This document shows positions 6,122 to 6,284 of a stretch of DNA of 6,284 nucleotides, piece by piece. The notes under the pieces are model-generated. The model was not told the origin of the DNA and did no database searches. It was given only the letters and a program-made list of their open reading frames with translations. Each line of letters starts with the position of its first letter. Position 1 is the first letter of the stretch. Source of the DNA: Elusimicrobiota bacterium (GTDB lineage Bacteria; Elusimicrobiota; Elusimicrobia; UBA1565; UBA9628); the NCBI GenBank assembly GCA_028717525.1, contig JAQUNT010000149.1, positions 1 through 6,284 on the forward strand, read 5' to 3'. A program made the translations under genes and the position numbers.

Positions 6122-6284
6122 TGCCGGAAGCGTCCCTCCCCGCGACCTACCAGAGCCTGCCCGTGGTCAGCGCCGAGCGCATGCGCCAGATCGACCGCAT
6201 CGCCGTGGAGCAGCGCGGCCTGAAGGTGATCGACCTCATGGAAAACGCGGGCCGAGCCGTGGCCCGAGAGACCGCGGCTTTCCT
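6121..6284 (+). CDS. nnr: NAD(P)H-hydrate epimerase (YjeF_N domain), 3'-partial
   Basis: Start of a metabolite-repair enzyme. The YjeF_N (NnrE) domain epimerises damaged NAD(P)H hydrate (NADHX/NADPHX). In many bacteria it is fused to an ADP-dependent dehydratase (NnrD) that regenerates NAD(P)H. Only 54 codons are visible: MPEASLPATYQ, then the typical opening of the family, VVSAERMRQIDRIAVE (15-30), and the hallmark LMENAGRAVA (39-48). The frame is open at the window end, so a C-terminal dehydratase domain cannot be judged. The ATG overlaps the preceding TGA as TGATG, which indicates operon membership and coupled translation. The gene does not look damaged. The alternative start at Met21 would cut into the conserved opening helix. 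Confidence 0.85.
   Translation, partial: MPEASLPATYQSLPVVSAERMRQIDRIAVEQRGLKVIDLMENAGRAVARETAAF

Overview
This window comes from a GC-rich bacterium, most likely one with a Gram-negative type of cell envelope. The evidence is strong G/C preference at third codon positions, a cleavable signal peptide ahead of a TPR region that should sit outside the cytoplasm, and a membrane-anchored SppA. TPR/transmembrane/Ser-Thr-kinase proteins in tandem are common in GC-rich phyla such as Elusimicrobiota, Myxococcota and Acidobacteriota. Elusimicrobiota is a guess from the overall look and cannot be settled here. All genes are on the + strand.

Layout. (1) 2-1699: a TPR + single-TM + Hanks-type Ser/Thr kinase, open at the 5' edge, so its true N terminus is probably outside the window. 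(2) 1763-4096: a larger paralog with a signal peptide, an extra N-terminal region, two TPR blocks, one TM and a kinase domain. Its start is reassigned to 1763, because a near-consensus sigma70 promoter (TTGACA-17-TACACT) occupies the upstream sequence and implies a leaderless mRNA. (3) 4112-4468: a complete tmRNA (ssrA). It has a tRNA-like acceptor with encoded CCA, a T arm, pseudoknots and a tag frame reading ANSQLAWATA with its stop in the helix-5 loop. (4) 4489-5547: sppA, 20 nt downstream of the tmRNA with no terminator between them. (5) 5552-6121: a five-segment membrane protein resembling the Yip1 family. (6) 6121-6284: the first 54 codons of an NAD(P)H-hydrate epimerase (YjeF_N/Nnr), whose start overlaps the preceding stop (TGATG).

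How the genes may work together. The two kinases are tandem duplicates with the same domain order and near-identical catalytic motifs but different sensor halves, so they probably read different extracytoplasmic inputs and signal to overlapping cytosolic targets. Downstream, ssrA (rescue of stalled ribosomes), sppA (clearance of signal-peptide remnants), a membrane protein and a metabolite-repair enzyme form a tight co-directional run. That run looks like a housekeeping or quality-control operon driven at least partly by the ssrA promoter. No intrinsic terminator was seen anywhere in the window, and no mobile element, CRISPR array or tRNA gene was found. Apart from the tmRNA (4112-4468), no stretch longer than 300 bases lacks a protein gene. 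The strongest leads are the leaderless kinase start, the stop codon that doubles as an extended -10 element, and the unusual tmRNA tag with a perfect hairpin over its resume codon. I found no convincing wholly new multi-gene system.
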